A stretch of DNA of 64,000 nucleotides from assembly GCA_963792895.1 (NCBI GenBank), contig CAWBYA010000006.1, forward strand, positions 248,001-312,000, in the 5' to 3' direction. The translations under genes were made by a program, and so were the position numbers. This DNA comes from UBA6912 sp963792895. Lineage in GTDB: Bacteria; Actinomycetota; Acidimicrobiia; Spongiisociales; UBA5794. A model generated the notes under the pieces. That model saw only the letters and a list, made by a program, of their open reading frames with translations, made no database searches and had not been told where the DNA came from. Below, one piece after another: positions 8,207-16,420 of this stretch (position 1 is its first letter; each line of letters starts with the position of its first letter).

Positions 8207-8233
8207 CGGTTGGATCACCGCAAAGACCGAGCC
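8186..8233. repeat. Imperfect 24-bp tandem repeat across the epimerase stop codon
   Basis: Two head-to-tail units, each beginning TTGGAyCACCGCArAGAC, occupy 8186-8209 and 8210-8233. The stop codon (8204-8206) lies in the first unit. Confidence 0.55.
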
Positions 8234-8288
8234 GTACCTTCCTCGATGTCGAGCAGCCGCTCCCCGCGGGTGACCACAGCCTTGAGAT

Positions 8289-8771
8289 TCAGCCGCCGTC
8301 GCCCACCAGGCCCAGCGGCCGGTAGCGGATCTGCTCGGCGAGGGAGATGGCGGTCGTCGTGCGGTCGACGCCCGGTATCTGGAGGATTCGTTCGACGATC
8401 TCCATGATGCCCTGGTTCGACCTGGCGACCACGCGGCACAACAGATCGCCGACGCCTGCGATGGTGTGGACCTCGACGACCTGCGGAATCTCCTCGAGCT
8501 GGGCGACGACCTCGGCGAAGCTGCCCTGGGCAACCTCGATCGTCGTGAAAGCCATCACCCCGTACCCGAGCGCCCCGAGATCGATGTCAGGTCCGAAACC
8601 AATGACGATCCCGCGCTCTTGGAGCCGCTGCAGCCGGGCGTAGACGGTGTTGCGCGCAACGGCGAGCAGGCGAGCGATCTCGAGGATCCCAGCCCTGGGG
8701 TGTGCGGCGAGGGTGGCGATGAGCCGTGCATCCAGCGCGTCGATAGGCTGATCAGAGTGATCACCGGGCAT
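8289..8771 (-). CDS. Lrp/AsnC family transcriptional regulator
   Basis: A 160-residue Lrp/AsnC regulator. The N-terminal helix-turn-helix (LDARLIATLAAHPRAGILEIARLLAVARNTVYARLQRL, about residues 11-50) is followed by the RAM ligand-binding domain (about 70-150, with IAGVGDLLCRVVAR). Such proteins sense amino acids or oxo-acids. ATG 8771 has AAGGGG upstream and is preferred to longer frames that would run into the opposite gene. It is divergent from the aminotransferase and oxo-acid dehydrogenase operon, the usual arrangement for a bkd-type local regulator. It probably binds the 8772-8928 region. Confidence 0.88.
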   Translation of the reverse strand: MPGDHSDQPIDALDARLIATLAAHPRAGILEIARLLAVARNTVYARLQRLQERGIVIGFGPDIDLGALGYGVMAFTTIEVAQGSFAEVVAQLEEIPQVVEVHTIAGVGDLLCRVVARSNQGIMEIVERILQIPGVDRTTTAISLAEQIRYRPLGLVGDGG

Positions 8772-8821
8772 GATCCAGAACCCCTTCTCTCGATCAGGAT
8801 GCGCGGCAGATTGGCTCGCTG

Positions 8822-8850
8822 TTGACGTTTCTCGCAATCCTGGGTACCAC
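8822..8850 (+). promoter_or_regulatory. Candidate promoter of the aminotransferase / oxo-acid dehydrogenase operon
   Basis: TTGACG (8822-8827) and TACCAC (8845-8850) are separated by 17 bases in the divergent region. The -10 includes the palindrome GGTACC. It is a likely target of the divergent Lrp-type regulator. Confidence 0.35.
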
Positions 8851-8928
8851 ACACTAGGCAAAGTGATCAGCACGGTCCGCACCGAGAGCGCCGAGAACCG
8901 TACCGAGACCGACAGGACGACGCCGCCC

Positions 8929-10017
8929 ATGCCCACGTATCGACCAGACCTCGCCTCCATCCCGGTGTACACCCCAGGGAAGCCGATCGACGAGGTGGCG
9001 CGAGAGTTGGGGCTCGAAGAGGTCGTGAAGCTGGCCTCGAACGAATGCCCGGTGCCGCCGTTCCCCGAGGTCCAGGAAGCGATTGCCGCAGCCACGGGCA
9101 GCCTCCATCGCTACCCGGAGAACTCGTCGTACCACCTCGTGGGCGAGCTCGCCCGGCGCCACGACCTCCCCGAGCAGTGCTTCTGGGTCGGCGCCGGCAG
9201 CAGCCAGCTGCTCGGCTGCACCGCGCTTGCCGTCGGGGGACGCGGAACGTCGGCCGTGTACGCGGACCCGAGCTTCGTGATGTACGGCATCTACGCGGTG
9301 CTGAGTGGCGCCGAGTCGATCAAGGTGCCACTCGACGGCGGCGCCGCCCACGATCTCGACGCCATGGCTGCGGCGATCCGGCCGGAGACCACCGTCGTGT
9401 ACGTCTGCAACCCCAACAACCCCACCGGCACGCACGTCTCGGCCGATGCGCTGTGGCGTTTCATCGACACCGTGCCGGACCGCGTGCTCGTCGTCGTCGA
9501 CGAGGCGTATGCGGAGTACGCCACGGCGCCGGACTACGCCAGTGCCATCCCGGTGGCCGTCGAGCGTGACAACGTGATCGTCGCTCGAACGTTCTCCAAG
9601 GCCTACGGGCTCGCCGGGCTACGGGTTGGCTATGCCGTCGGCAGACCGGAGACGCTTGCACAGCTGCGCAGGACGCAGCCGCCCTTCTCGGTGACCACCC
9701 TCGGCCAGGTGGCCGCAGCCGAGGCACTTCGCCATCCCGACCGCCTCGCCGAGCGGGTGCATGAGAACGCACGCGGCCGGGCATGGTTGGCCGTGGAGCT
9801 CGCCGCCCGCAATGTGGAGGTGGCGCCGAGCCAGACCAACTTCGTCATGCTGCTCGGCGATCGGGACACGGAGGGCGTTGCCAGGGCGTGTCTGGAGAAG
9901 GGCGTCATCATCCGCACCCTCGGGCAGTCGGCCAGGATCTCGGTGGGGACGCCGGACGAAAACGCAAGATTCATCGAGGTGTGGGACGAAGTGGCCTCGG
10001 CCCACCCCGCCCGCTGA
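8929..10017 (+). CDS. hisC: Histidinol-phosphate aminotransferase family (PLP fold type I)
   Basis: A 362-residue class I/II aminotransferase closest in pattern to HisC. It has KLASNECP near the N-terminus, the cofactor-contacting NPNNPTG, DEAYAEY, and the Schiff-base Lys in RTFSKAYGLAGLRVGY. HisC-like enzymes also transaminate aromatic and other 2-oxo acids. The gene is not near other his genes but heads a 2-oxo-acid dehydrogenase operon behind an Lrp regulator, so amino-acid catabolism is at least as likely as histidine synthesis. ATG 8929 gives the usual N-terminus (MPTYRPDLASIPVY). An in-frame GTG at 8863 would add 22 residues. Confidence 0.82.
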   Translation: MPTYRPDLASIPVYTPGKPIDEVARELGLEEVVKLASNECPVPPFPEVQEAIAAATGSLHRYPENSSYHLVGELARRHDLPEQCFWVGAGSSQLLGCTALAVGGRGTSAVYADPSFVMYGIYAVLSGAESIKVPLDGGAAHDLDAMAAAIRPETTVVYVCNPNNPTGTHVSADALWRFIDTVPDRVLVVVDEAYAEYATAPDYASAIPVAVERDNVIVARTFSKAYGLAGLRVGYAVGRPETLAQLRRTQPPFSVTTLGQVAAAEALRHPDRLAERVHENARGRAWLAVELAARNVEVAPSQTNFVMLLGDRDTEGVARACLEKGVIIRTLGQSARISVGTPDENARFIEVWDEVASAHPAR

Positions 10018-10030
10018 CAGAGGAGGAAAT

Positions 10031-12139
10031 GTGTCGATCGACATCGAAGCCGCGTACCCGATACGCCAGGTGCTGGCTCCGGACGGCTCAGTAGTCGGCG
10101 AGCTTCCTGCGCTCGCCGACAAGGAGCTCGTCGACCTCTACCGGTTGATGCTGCGCTCCCGCATCTACGACCGGCGGGCACTCGGCGCACAGCGGCAGGG
10201 ACGGCTCGGCACGTACGCGATGCTCGAGGGGCACGAAGCCGCCCAGGTGGGCTCTGCTGCGGCCTTCGCCGACGGCGATTTCATCTATCCGGCCTACCGG
10301 GAACACGCAGTCCAGCTGACTCGAGGGCTGCCCCTCGAGGTGATCCTCACCTACTGGCGCGGGCTCCCCAACGCCGGGTGGGACGTTCACCGGTACCGCA
10401 TGATGACCAACACCGTGCCCATCGCCAGCCACCTTCCCCACGCCGTGGGCCACGCCTACGCCGCCCGGCAGCGCGGCGAGGACGTCGTGATCGGGACGTT
10501 CTTCGGGGACGGCGCAACGTCCGAGAACGATTTCCACTCCGGGTTGAACTTCGCCGGGGTGTGGAAGGCACCGACCGTGTTCGTGTGCGAGAACAACCTC
10601 TATGCGATCTCGGTGCCGTACGAGAAGCAAACGGCATCCCAGACCATCGCCCAGAAGGCTGTGGCCTACGGAATCGAAGGCGTGAGGGTCGACGGCATGG
10701 ACGTGCTGGCGGTGTACGCCGCAACCAAGGACGCCGTCGACCGGGCCCGCCGTGGCGAGGGACCGACGCTCATCGAAGCGCTCTGCTACCGCTACGGGCC
10801 GCACGCGACGGCCGATGACGCCCGGCTGTATCGCGGCTCCGAGGAAGAAGCTGCGTGGCGTGAGCGCGACCCTGTGGATCGCTACCGCACGTTCCTCGAA
10901 GGACGCGGTTTGTGGGACGACGACCAAGAGACCGGTCTGTTGGCGGAGGCCGAGGCCGAATTCGACGAAGCGCTGAACCACATCGAGGGAACCCCGCTCC
11001 CAGGGCGTGACGACATCATCCGCCACGCCTACGCACGCATCCCCCGGCTCCTCATCGACCAACTCCACGCTTCACAGCGTGCACGGGGTGAGGAACCCTC
11101 GGAGTTTGCCGACGCGGATGTGTGGACGGTGGAGAACGAAGCCCCGCTCCCTGCAGGGCCCACCGAGCGATGGACCATGGCCGAGGCAATCAACGCGGCC
11201 ATGCACGAGGCGATGGAGGCGGACGAGTCGCTCGTGATCCTCGGCGAGGACGTTGGGCTTGCCGGTGGCGTGTTCCGCATCACGGAGCGGCTCCAGGAGC
11301 GTTTCGGTGCCGAACGGGTCGTCGATACGCCGCTCAACGAGTCGGGCATCGTCGGCGCTGCCATCGGGATGGCCGTGTCCGGCAGCAGGGCCATCGCAGA
11401 GATCCAGTTCGAGGGTTTCGCCTATCCCGCATTCGACCAGGTAGCCAGCCACCTCGGCCGCATCCGCTTTCGCTCTCGCGGCCACGCCTCGGTGCCGATG
11501 GTGCTCCGGTTCCCCAACGGCGCGGGGATCGGAGCGCACGAGCACCATTGCGACTCACCTGAGACGTACTTCGCTCATGCGCCCGGCCTCGTCGTCGTGG
11601 TGCCGTCTACACCGATCGACGCCAAGGGCTTGCTCGCGTCCGCCATCGAGTCCGACGATCCGGTTGTCTTCCTCGAGCCCAAAGTGCTGTACCGCGCGGG
11701 CCGTGAGGACGTACCGGTCGACCACTACACGATTCCCCTCGGGAAGGCACGCATCCGTCGCCCCGGCACCGACCTCACGCTCGTGACCTACGGAGGCCTC
11801 GTGCCGCCGTCTCTCGCCGCAGCCGAGGTGGCCGCCGGCGAGGGCGTGGAGGTCGAGGTCATCGACCTGCGGACCATCTACCCGTGGGACGTGACGGCTG
11901 TGCAGGAAAGCGTCGAGCGCACAGGGCGCCTGCTGGTGGTGCAGGAGCCGCAGCGCAGCTTCGGCGTCGGCGCAGAGGTGGCCGCAGAGATCGCTGAGCG
12001 CTGTGGGTATGCCCTCGAGGGCCCAATTCACCGCATCGGGGCCACCGATGCCCCCTGGCCGCAATTTGCGATCGAGAAGCACGCGCTCCTCGGCAAGGAC
12101 GAGGTGCTGCAAGGCATTCGCGACACGGTGGCCGGCTGA
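10031..12139 (+). CDS. Fused 2-oxo-acid dehydrogenase E1 alpha-beta subunit
   Basis: A single 702-residue chain carrying both halves of the thiamine-diphosphate E1 enzyme. The alpha part (about 20-345) has the ThDP motif FFGDGATSENDFHSGLNFA near residue 158 and ends with CENN. The beta part (about 378-702) starts TMAEAINAAMHEAMEADESLVILGEDVG and contains PLNESGIVGAAIGMA. Most bacteria encode these as two genes; fused versions are known but uncommon. GTG 10031 has an ideal AGGAGG at 10021-10026. Its stop overlaps the E2 start by one base (TGATG). Branched-chain 2-oxo acids are the likely substrates, judged from the Lrp and aminotransferase neighbours; pyruvate cannot be excluded. No E3 gene is nearby. 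Confidence 0.9.
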   Translation: MSIDIEAAYPIRQVLAPDGSVVGELPALADKELVDLYRLMLRSRIYDRRALGAQRQGRLGTYAMLEGHEAAQVGSAAAFADGDFIYPAYREHAVQLTRGLPLEVILTYWRGLPNAGWDVHRYRMMTNTVPIASHLPHAVGHAYAARQRGEDVVIGTFFGDGATSENDFHSGLNFAGVWKAPTVFVCENNLYAISVPYEKQTASQTIAQKAVAYGIEGVRVDGMDVLAVYAATKDAVDRARRGEGPTLIEALCYRYGPHATADDARLYRGSEEEAAWRERDPVDRYRTFLEGRGLWDDDQETGLLAEAEAEFDEALNHIEGTPLPGRDDIIRHAYARIPRLLIDQLHASQRARGEEPSEFADADVWTVENEAPLPAGPTERWTMAEAINAAMHEAMEADESLVILGEDVGLAGGVFRITERLQERFGAERVVDTPLNESGIVGAAIGMAVSGSRAIAEIQFEGFAYPAFDQVASHLGRIRFRSRGHASVPMVLRFPNGAGIGAHEHHCDSPETYFAHAPGLVVVVPSTPIDAKGLLASAIESDDPVVFLEPKVLYRAGREDVPVDHYTIPLGKARIRRPGTDLTLVTYGGLVPPSLAAAEVAAGEGVEVEVIDLRTIYPWDVTAVQESVERTGRLLVVQEPQRSFGVGAEVAAEIAERCGYALEGPIHRIGATDAPWPQFAIEKHALLGKDEVLQGIRDTVAG

Positions 12140-13281
12140 TGGCGCTCGAGATGAACCTCCCCGACATCGGGGAGGGGCTCACCGAAGCCGAGATCGTCCA
12201 GTGGCTCGTTGCCGTGGGTGATGGCGTCGGCGCCAACCAACCGATCGTCGAGGTGGAGACGGCCAAGGCGGTCGTCGAGATCACCGCGACCCGGGGAGGC
12301 GTTCTGCTCCACCAGGGCGCTCCCGCAGGGTCGACGCTCGAGGTGGGATCGCTCCTCGCCGTCATCGGCGAGGCGGGCGAAACGTGGGGCACGCCCGCAG
12401 CTCCTTCGGCGGCAGCGGCCCGCAACGCAGTCGTCGACGAGATGCGAACGGCCGTCGGCGGGAGTGCGCCACCTGCGGAACCATCCAGGCCGGTGAAGGC
12501 GGTTCCGCTCGTGCGCAAGCTCGCCCGCGACCTCGGCGTCGACCTCGCGGCCGTCAGCGGAACGGGACCGAACGGTGCCATCACCAGGGAGGACGTGCAC
12601 GCCGCCTCCGCGGCTGCGGCGCCCTCCGGTGATGACGAGGCGGTGGCGCTCTCGACGACGCGGCGCACCATTGCCCGCAACCTCAGCCGTTCGTGGGCCG
12701 AGATCCCTCACGTCACGGTGTGGGGGCCGGCAGACGCAACGCGCCTCCTCGCCGCACGCTCAGCCAACGGCGGCCCGGTCGAGGCCTACCTCGTACGCGC
12801 CGTGCTGCCCGTCCTCGTCGATTTCCCAGACTTCAACGCAACCTTCGACGGAACGACACTCACCCGCCATGCCACAGTTGGTATGGGGGTTGCCATTGAC
12901 ACCGATGCAGGGCTCGTCGTCCCGGTGGTGAAGGATGCAGCGGAGCGTACCGCCGCCGATCTCGCCGCCGAGATCGAGCGACTCATCGCCGCCGCCCGAT
13001 CCCGCCGCCTGACACCGAACGAAATGGTGGGCGGCACGTTCACCATTTCCAACGTCGGTGCGGTCGGAGGCGGATATGGGACACCGATCATCCCGTTTGG
13101 CACGACCGCCATCCTGTCCGTGGGACGGGCCGGCGACGACGTCGTCGTCCGTGACGGCGGAATCCGCATCGCACCGATGTTCCCCGTTGCGTTGTCGTTC
13201 GACCATCGCGTCATCGATGGAGCCGCAGCGTCGCGCTTCCTCAGTCGTTGTGTCGCCTCCATCGAGGGTTTTGCGGGCTGA
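12139..13281 (+). CDS. 2-oxo-acid dehydrogenase E2, dihydrolipoamide acyltransferase
   Basis: A 380-residue E2 core protein. One lipoyl domain occupies residues 1-80, with the lipoylated Lys43 in ETAKAVVEI. A peripheral subunit-binding domain lies at about 115-153 (VRKLARDLGVDLAAVSGTGPNG). The catalytic domain follows, with the His356 and Asp of HRVIDG near the end. There is only one lipoyl domain, as in many branched-chain or actinobacterial E2 proteins. It is translationally coupled to the fused E1 gene. An E3 made elsewhere must complete the complex. Confidence 0.92.
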   Translation: MALEMNLPDIGEGLTEAEIVQWLVAVGDGVGANQPIVEVETAKAVVEITATRGGVLLHQGAPAGSTLEVGSLLAVIGEAGETWGTPAAPSAAAARNAVVDEMRTAVGGSAPPAEPSRPVKAVPLVRKLARDLGVDLAAVSGTGPNGAITREDVHAASAAAAPSGDDEAVALSTTRRTIARNLSRSWAEIPHVTVWGPADATRLLAARSANGGPVEAYLVRAVLPVLVDFPDFNATFDGTTLTRHATVGMGVAIDTDAGLVVPVVKDAAERTAADLAAEIERLIAAARSRRLTPNEMVGGTFTISNVGAVGGGYGTPIIPFGTTAILSVGRAGDDVVVRDGGIRIAPMFPVALSFDHRVIDGAAASRFLSRCVASIEGFAG

Positions 13282-13303
13282 AACACGTACGGGAGGCGAG
13301 CCG

Positions 13304-13321
13304 ATCATCAGATCTGATGAT
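13304..13321. promoter_or_regulatory. Perfect 18-bp palindrome, candidate operator
   Basis: ATCATCAGATCTGATGAT is a perfect 18-base palindrome with no loop, so it suits a dimeric DNA-binding protein better than a terminator. It lies 23 bases after the E2 stop and 68 bases before the Flp-like gene. Confidence 0.45.
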
Positions 13322-13388
13322 GACGGCGCCTTGCCGATTCGTCATCATCGACGTGGGGTGACCTACACCGATTGGGGAAGTGGTGGCG

Positions 13389-13559
13389 ATGAGGTTGTGG
13401 ACGAAGATCGTGGCGTTTCGCACGTCGGAAGCGGGCTCGTCGCTCGTGGAGTACGCCATGGTGATCTCGTTCATAGCGTTTGCCGCGCTGGCGGCACTCC
13501 GCATCATCGGGGTGAAGGTCGACCTCAGCATTCGCGAATTCGTAGACGCCCTCTGGTAG
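13389..13559 (+). CDS. Flp-type prepilin, orphan
   Basis: A 56-residue protein (ATG 13389, TAG 13557-13559). It has the hallmarks of Flp/Tad prepilins: a short basic N-terminus (MRLWTKIVAFRTSEA), a Gly cleavage site, then mature residues SSLVEY with Glu at +5 and Tyr at +6, and a hydrophobic helix (AMVISFIAFAALAALRIIG). Prepilin peptidase would cut after the Gly. No tad assembly gene is present in the window, so the pilin is either remote from its machinery or used differently. GGGGAAGTGG just upstream is a modest ribosome-binding site. Confidence 0.75.
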   Translation: MRLWTKIVAFRTSEAGSSLVEYAMVISFIAFAALAALRIIGVKVDLSIREFVDALW

Positions 13560-13587
13560 CCGGTGACGGAAGCCGGCACCCACACCC

Positions 13588-14388
13588 TCAGCCCAACAAC
13601 CACGACTCCCTGTCGGCTGGAATCGACCCGTCGAACGGCGGTGTCGTGCGCACGAACCACTCACTCCCGAACGCCTCGCGAAAGGCCTCCGGTGGGAGCG
13701 TCAGGAACCACGAGTCGTCCGGGATCTGACTTGCGTGCGCCATCATCGCCGCTCGTTTGATCGGCACGAACGTGCCGATGTCGACCGCCGTCGTGATCTG
13801 CGCATCCGGAACCCCAATCTCGATCTCTTCCTCGGGGACGTCCGTGCGCGGTGTCTCAATACCCGCGTCGCGAGCACGCCGCGTCATCTCGATGATCCGG
13901 TCGCGGTTCATCGTCGCCTCGAACACGCGTGAGGTGCCGGCCCGCTCGGCCGCCCGATGCCCCACCCGATGGACCTGAATGTGGTCCGGGTGCCCGTAGC
14001 CGCCGTTGGCGTCGTACACGGTGAGCACGTCGGCAGCCTCTTCCGTCAGCAGATCGGCGAGGCGCTGCGCCGCATCGTCCACATCGGCGCGCCAGAAGGC
14101 GTCCGGGTGGTCGTTGGAAGGGGTGCCCATCATCCCCGAGTCCCGATACCCGAGGAAGGCCACACGCTGGACGCCGAGGATCTCGGCGGCAGTGTGGGTC
14201 TCGACGATGCGGCGCTGCTCGAGCGCCTCCCCCTCGTCGAGAAAGCCGTCCGCCACCTCACCCTCTTCGCCGTGCGTGGCGATCACGAGGACGACACGGT
14301 GACCCTCCCGGGCGGCGCGGACCATGGTGCCCCCTGTCGAGATTGCCTCGTCGTCGGGATGGGCATGAAAGAAGACGATCGTGGCCAG
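13588..14388 (-). CDS. PIG-L family N-acetylglucosaminyl deacetylase, apparent CTG start
   Basis: A PIG-L/LmbE zinc deacetylase of about 266 residues. The zinc motif HAHPDDE lies at about residues 7-13, with the later GGYGHPDHIQVH providing the second His site. Relatives act on GlcNAc-containing thiol precursors (MshB), thiol conjugates (Mca) or glycolipids. The only in-frame ATG (14325) would remove HPDDE. The preceding frame is open and begins LATIVFFHAHPDDE at a CTG (14386-14388) placed 4-5 bases after GAGGAGGA. I therefore take CTG as the start. The mycothiol role is inference. Confidence 0.85.
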   Translation of the reverse strand: MATIVFFHAHPDDEAISTGGTMVRAAREGHRVVLVIATHGEEGEVADGFLDEGEALEQRRIVETHTAAEILGVQRVAFLGYRDSGMMGTPSNDHPDAFWRADVDDAAQRLADLLTEEAADVLTVYDANGGYGHPDHIQVHRVGHRAAERAGTSRVFEATMNRDRIIEMTRRARDAGIETPRTDVPEEEIEIGVPDAQITTAVDIGTFVPIKRAAMMAHASQIPDDSWFLTLPPEAFREAFGSEWFVRTTPPFDGSIPADRESWLLG

Positions 14389-14412
14389 GGCTCCTCCTCG
14401 GTTCGCACACCG

Positions 14413-14418
14413 AGGCTA
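14413..14418 (-). promoter_or_regulatory. Candidate -10 box for the PIG-L gene
   Basis: TAGCCT on the minus strand places transcription near 14406, giving an ~18-base leader that contains the GAGGAGGA ribosome-binding site before the CTG start. This supports the upstream CTG start. The rest of the 14419-14653 gap holds no gene I can support; a TATGCT at 14490 could drive a plus-strand transcript. Confidence 0.4.
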
Positions 14419-14653
14419 CCGGCCGATCTCACCAACGATGACGGATGCACGCCACAACGGCAGCCAAGCTGCAGTGGTCGGCGCAGGGGTATGCTCGCAC
14501 ACGAGAAGAGGGGACGTGCTCGTCGCAGCCTCTTTGGGTGGCCCGAATGTCGGCCGCGACGCGCACCAGGAGGGTCGGGGAAGCCCGCACTCAGAGATGA
14601 GGGCCGTGCCGCCTGCGGTGGGCATGCGGTTCTGCGGGTGTCCCCGGCCTCTC

Positions 14654-15853
14654 TCACTCCGGTCTGAGGGACTCCAGTGTTTCGATGCGTTGGGTGAGAA
14701 AAGCCCGTTCGACGTCGTTGTCCGTCATGTCGCGCGCCCGCCGGTAGGCCGCAACCGCCTCACGACGTCTCGACAGCCTCCGCAGGAGATCAGCCCTCGC
14801 TGCATGGAAGAGGTGATAGCCGTCGAGGTCGACGGCCAGAGGTTCGAGCATCTCGAGACCGACACTCGGCCCGTCCGCCATGGCGTGGGCGATGGCCCGG
14901 TTGAGCGCAACGATCGGGGTCGGGAGCCACCGGTACAGCTCGCCGTACAACACGGCGATCTGTGCCCAGTCGGTGGCGTCTGCGTGCGGCGACGTCGAGT
15001 GGAGAGCGGCAATCGCCGCTTGGAGTTGGTATGGACCGGGCCTCCGCATCCCAAGGGCGCGGTCGAGGAGGTTGGTGCCCGCCGCTATCTGCGCTGTATC
15101 CCAGGCGGCCCGATCTTGATCCTCGAGCAGCACCAGCCCGCCCGCACTCGTTCGGGCATCACGTCGCGAATCGTGGAAGAGCATCAGTGCGCACAACCCG
15201 AGGACTTCTGGCTCGGCAGGCATGAGGTGCGTCAGGAGCACGCCGAGCCGGATCGCTTCGCTGCACAGGTCGCCACGGATGAGATCACCCCCGCTGCTCG
15301 CCGCATACCCCTCGTTGAAGATCAAGTAGACCGTGGCGAGGACGGCGTCGAGCCGCTCGGGGAGTTGGCCGTCGGCAGGGATGCGGTAGGGAATGCCGGC
15401 GTCGCGGATCTTGCGCTTCGCCCGCACGAGGCGCTGCGCCATCGTCGTCTCAGCGACGAGGAACGACCTGGCGATCTCCGCCGTGCTCAAGCCACCCAGG
15501 GTCTTCAGCGTGAGCGCCACCTGGGCATCCAGCGAGAGCGCCGGATGGCAACACGTGAAGATCAGCCGCAGCCTGTCGTCGGTCACGACGCTCTCGTTCC
15601 CGTCGTCGGCCCCTTCTGCCGCGCGGCGATCGAGATCGACCAGGTATTCGAGCTCCTTCTGCTTGCGGGCATAGTTGGCGTCTCTCCGCAGGCGATCGAT
15701 GGCCTTTCTCCTCGCGGTTGTGGTGAGCCAGGCCCCTGGGTTGTGGGGCACCTGCCCCCTGGACCAGTGGCGCAACGCCGCCATGAACGCCTCCTGCACC
15801 GCCTCCTCTGCCACCTCGAAGTCCCCCGTGTGGCGGATGAGCGTGGCGACCAC
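14654..15853 (-). CDS. ECF-type RNA polymerase sigma factor, ECF42-like (SigJ/DUF6596 type)
   Basis: A sigma-70 family ECF factor of 399 residues. Region 2 is at the N-terminus (TGDFEVAEEAVQEAFMAALRHW), region 4 near residue 120 (LSTAEIARSFLVAETTMAQRLVRAKRKI), and a long C-terminal TPR-like extension (about 180-399) is typical of the ECF42 group. The GTG at 15853 has GAGGAG nine bases upstream. However, a convincing family N-terminus (AVDRAFREEYGR) is encoded in frame immediately before it with no standard start codon, so the true start is uncertain. It follows the DGPF protein gene by 70 bases, the usual ECF42 partner. Confidence 0.88.
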   Translation of the reverse strand: MVATLIRHTGDFEVAEEAVQEAFMAALRHWSRGQVPHNPGAWLTTTARRKAIDRLRRDANYARKQKELEYLVDLDRRAAEGADDGNESVVTDDRLRLIFTCCHPALSLDAQVALTLKTLGGLSTAEIARSFLVAETTMAQRLVRAKRKIRDAGIPYRIPADGQLPERLDAVLATVYLIFNEGYAASSGGDLIRGDLCSEAIRLGVLLTHLMPAEPEVLGLCALMLFHDSRRDARTSAGGLVLLEDQDRAAWDTAQIAAGTNLLDRALGMRRPGPYQLQAAIAALHSTSPHADATDWAQIAVLYGELYRWLPTPIVALNRAIAHAMADGPSVGLEMLEPLAVDLDGYHLFHAARADLLRRLSRRREAVAAYRRARDMTDNDVERAFLTQRIETLESLRPE

Positions 15854-15923
15854 GCGGCCGTACTCCTCACGGAAGGCGCGATCGACTGCTTGCTGCGCAG
15901 CAGCAGTGCCGGCGGGCGGCGGT

Positions 15924-16289
15924 TCAACCGGCGACGTCGCCCGCCCAGTCGTAGATCGGACGTACTTCCACGGACCCGTACCACGAGCCGGGCAACTCGG
16001 CTGCCACTGCGATGGCCTCGTCGAGGTCGGCTACGTCGATGAGGTAGAAGCCGCCGAGCGCCTCTTTCGTCTCCGCAAAGGGCCCGTCGGTGGTCAGGGT
16101 GTCCCCGTTGCGCACCCGAACCGTCGTAGCGGCGTCCGTGCCGTGCAGCGCCTCGCCGCCGAGGTTGATGCCTCGCTGCGTGATGGCCTCCGTGAACTTC
16201 ATGTAGGCCTCCATCGACTCCTGCGCCTCGGGTGACCCCGTGGGTGCTTGCGTGCCCTCGTCGTAGTAGATCAGCAGCGCGTACTTCAT
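15924..16289 (-). CDS. YCII-related (DGPF domain) protein
   Basis: A 121-residue YCII/DGPF protein. It opens MKYALLIYYDE and carries DGPFAETKEALGGFYLIDVADLDEA, the family signature. These small ferredoxin-fold proteins are regularly encoded next to ECF42 sigma factors, as here, and are thought to be part of the same signalling unit. ATG 16289 has GGAGGTGGAG directly upstream. Confidence 0.9.
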   Translation of the reverse strand: MKYALLIYYDEGTQAPTGSPEAQESMEAYMKFTEAITQRGINLGGEALHGTDAATTVRVRNGDTLTTDGPFAETKEALGGFYLIDVADLDEAIAVAAELPGSWYGSVEVRPIYDWAGDVAG

Positions 16290-16407
16290 ACTCCACCTCC
16301 GTACAGGGGCGGCGCTTCTCGCCGCCTCAACGACCTAACGACGAGCCGCTGCGAGCGATTTCGACATCAGACACTACGCAGCCAGACGATGTGCGTGCGG
16401 ACCGCCC

Positions 16408-16413
16408 TATCCT
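16408..16413 (+). promoter_or_regulatory. Candidate -10 box for a leaderless acyl-CoA dehydrogenase transcript
   Basis: TATCCT is followed by 7 bases and then the ATG at 16421. No Shine-Dalgarno sequence is present. Confidence 0.45.
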
Positions 16414-16420
16414 CTGCGCC

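Noticed and set aside
14465..14653. A possible small gene (17 codons, MSAATRTRR...) between the PIG-L and sigma genes
   Set aside because: Too short, no ribosome-binding site at the right distance, and no recognisable product, although a TATGCT box lies upstream.
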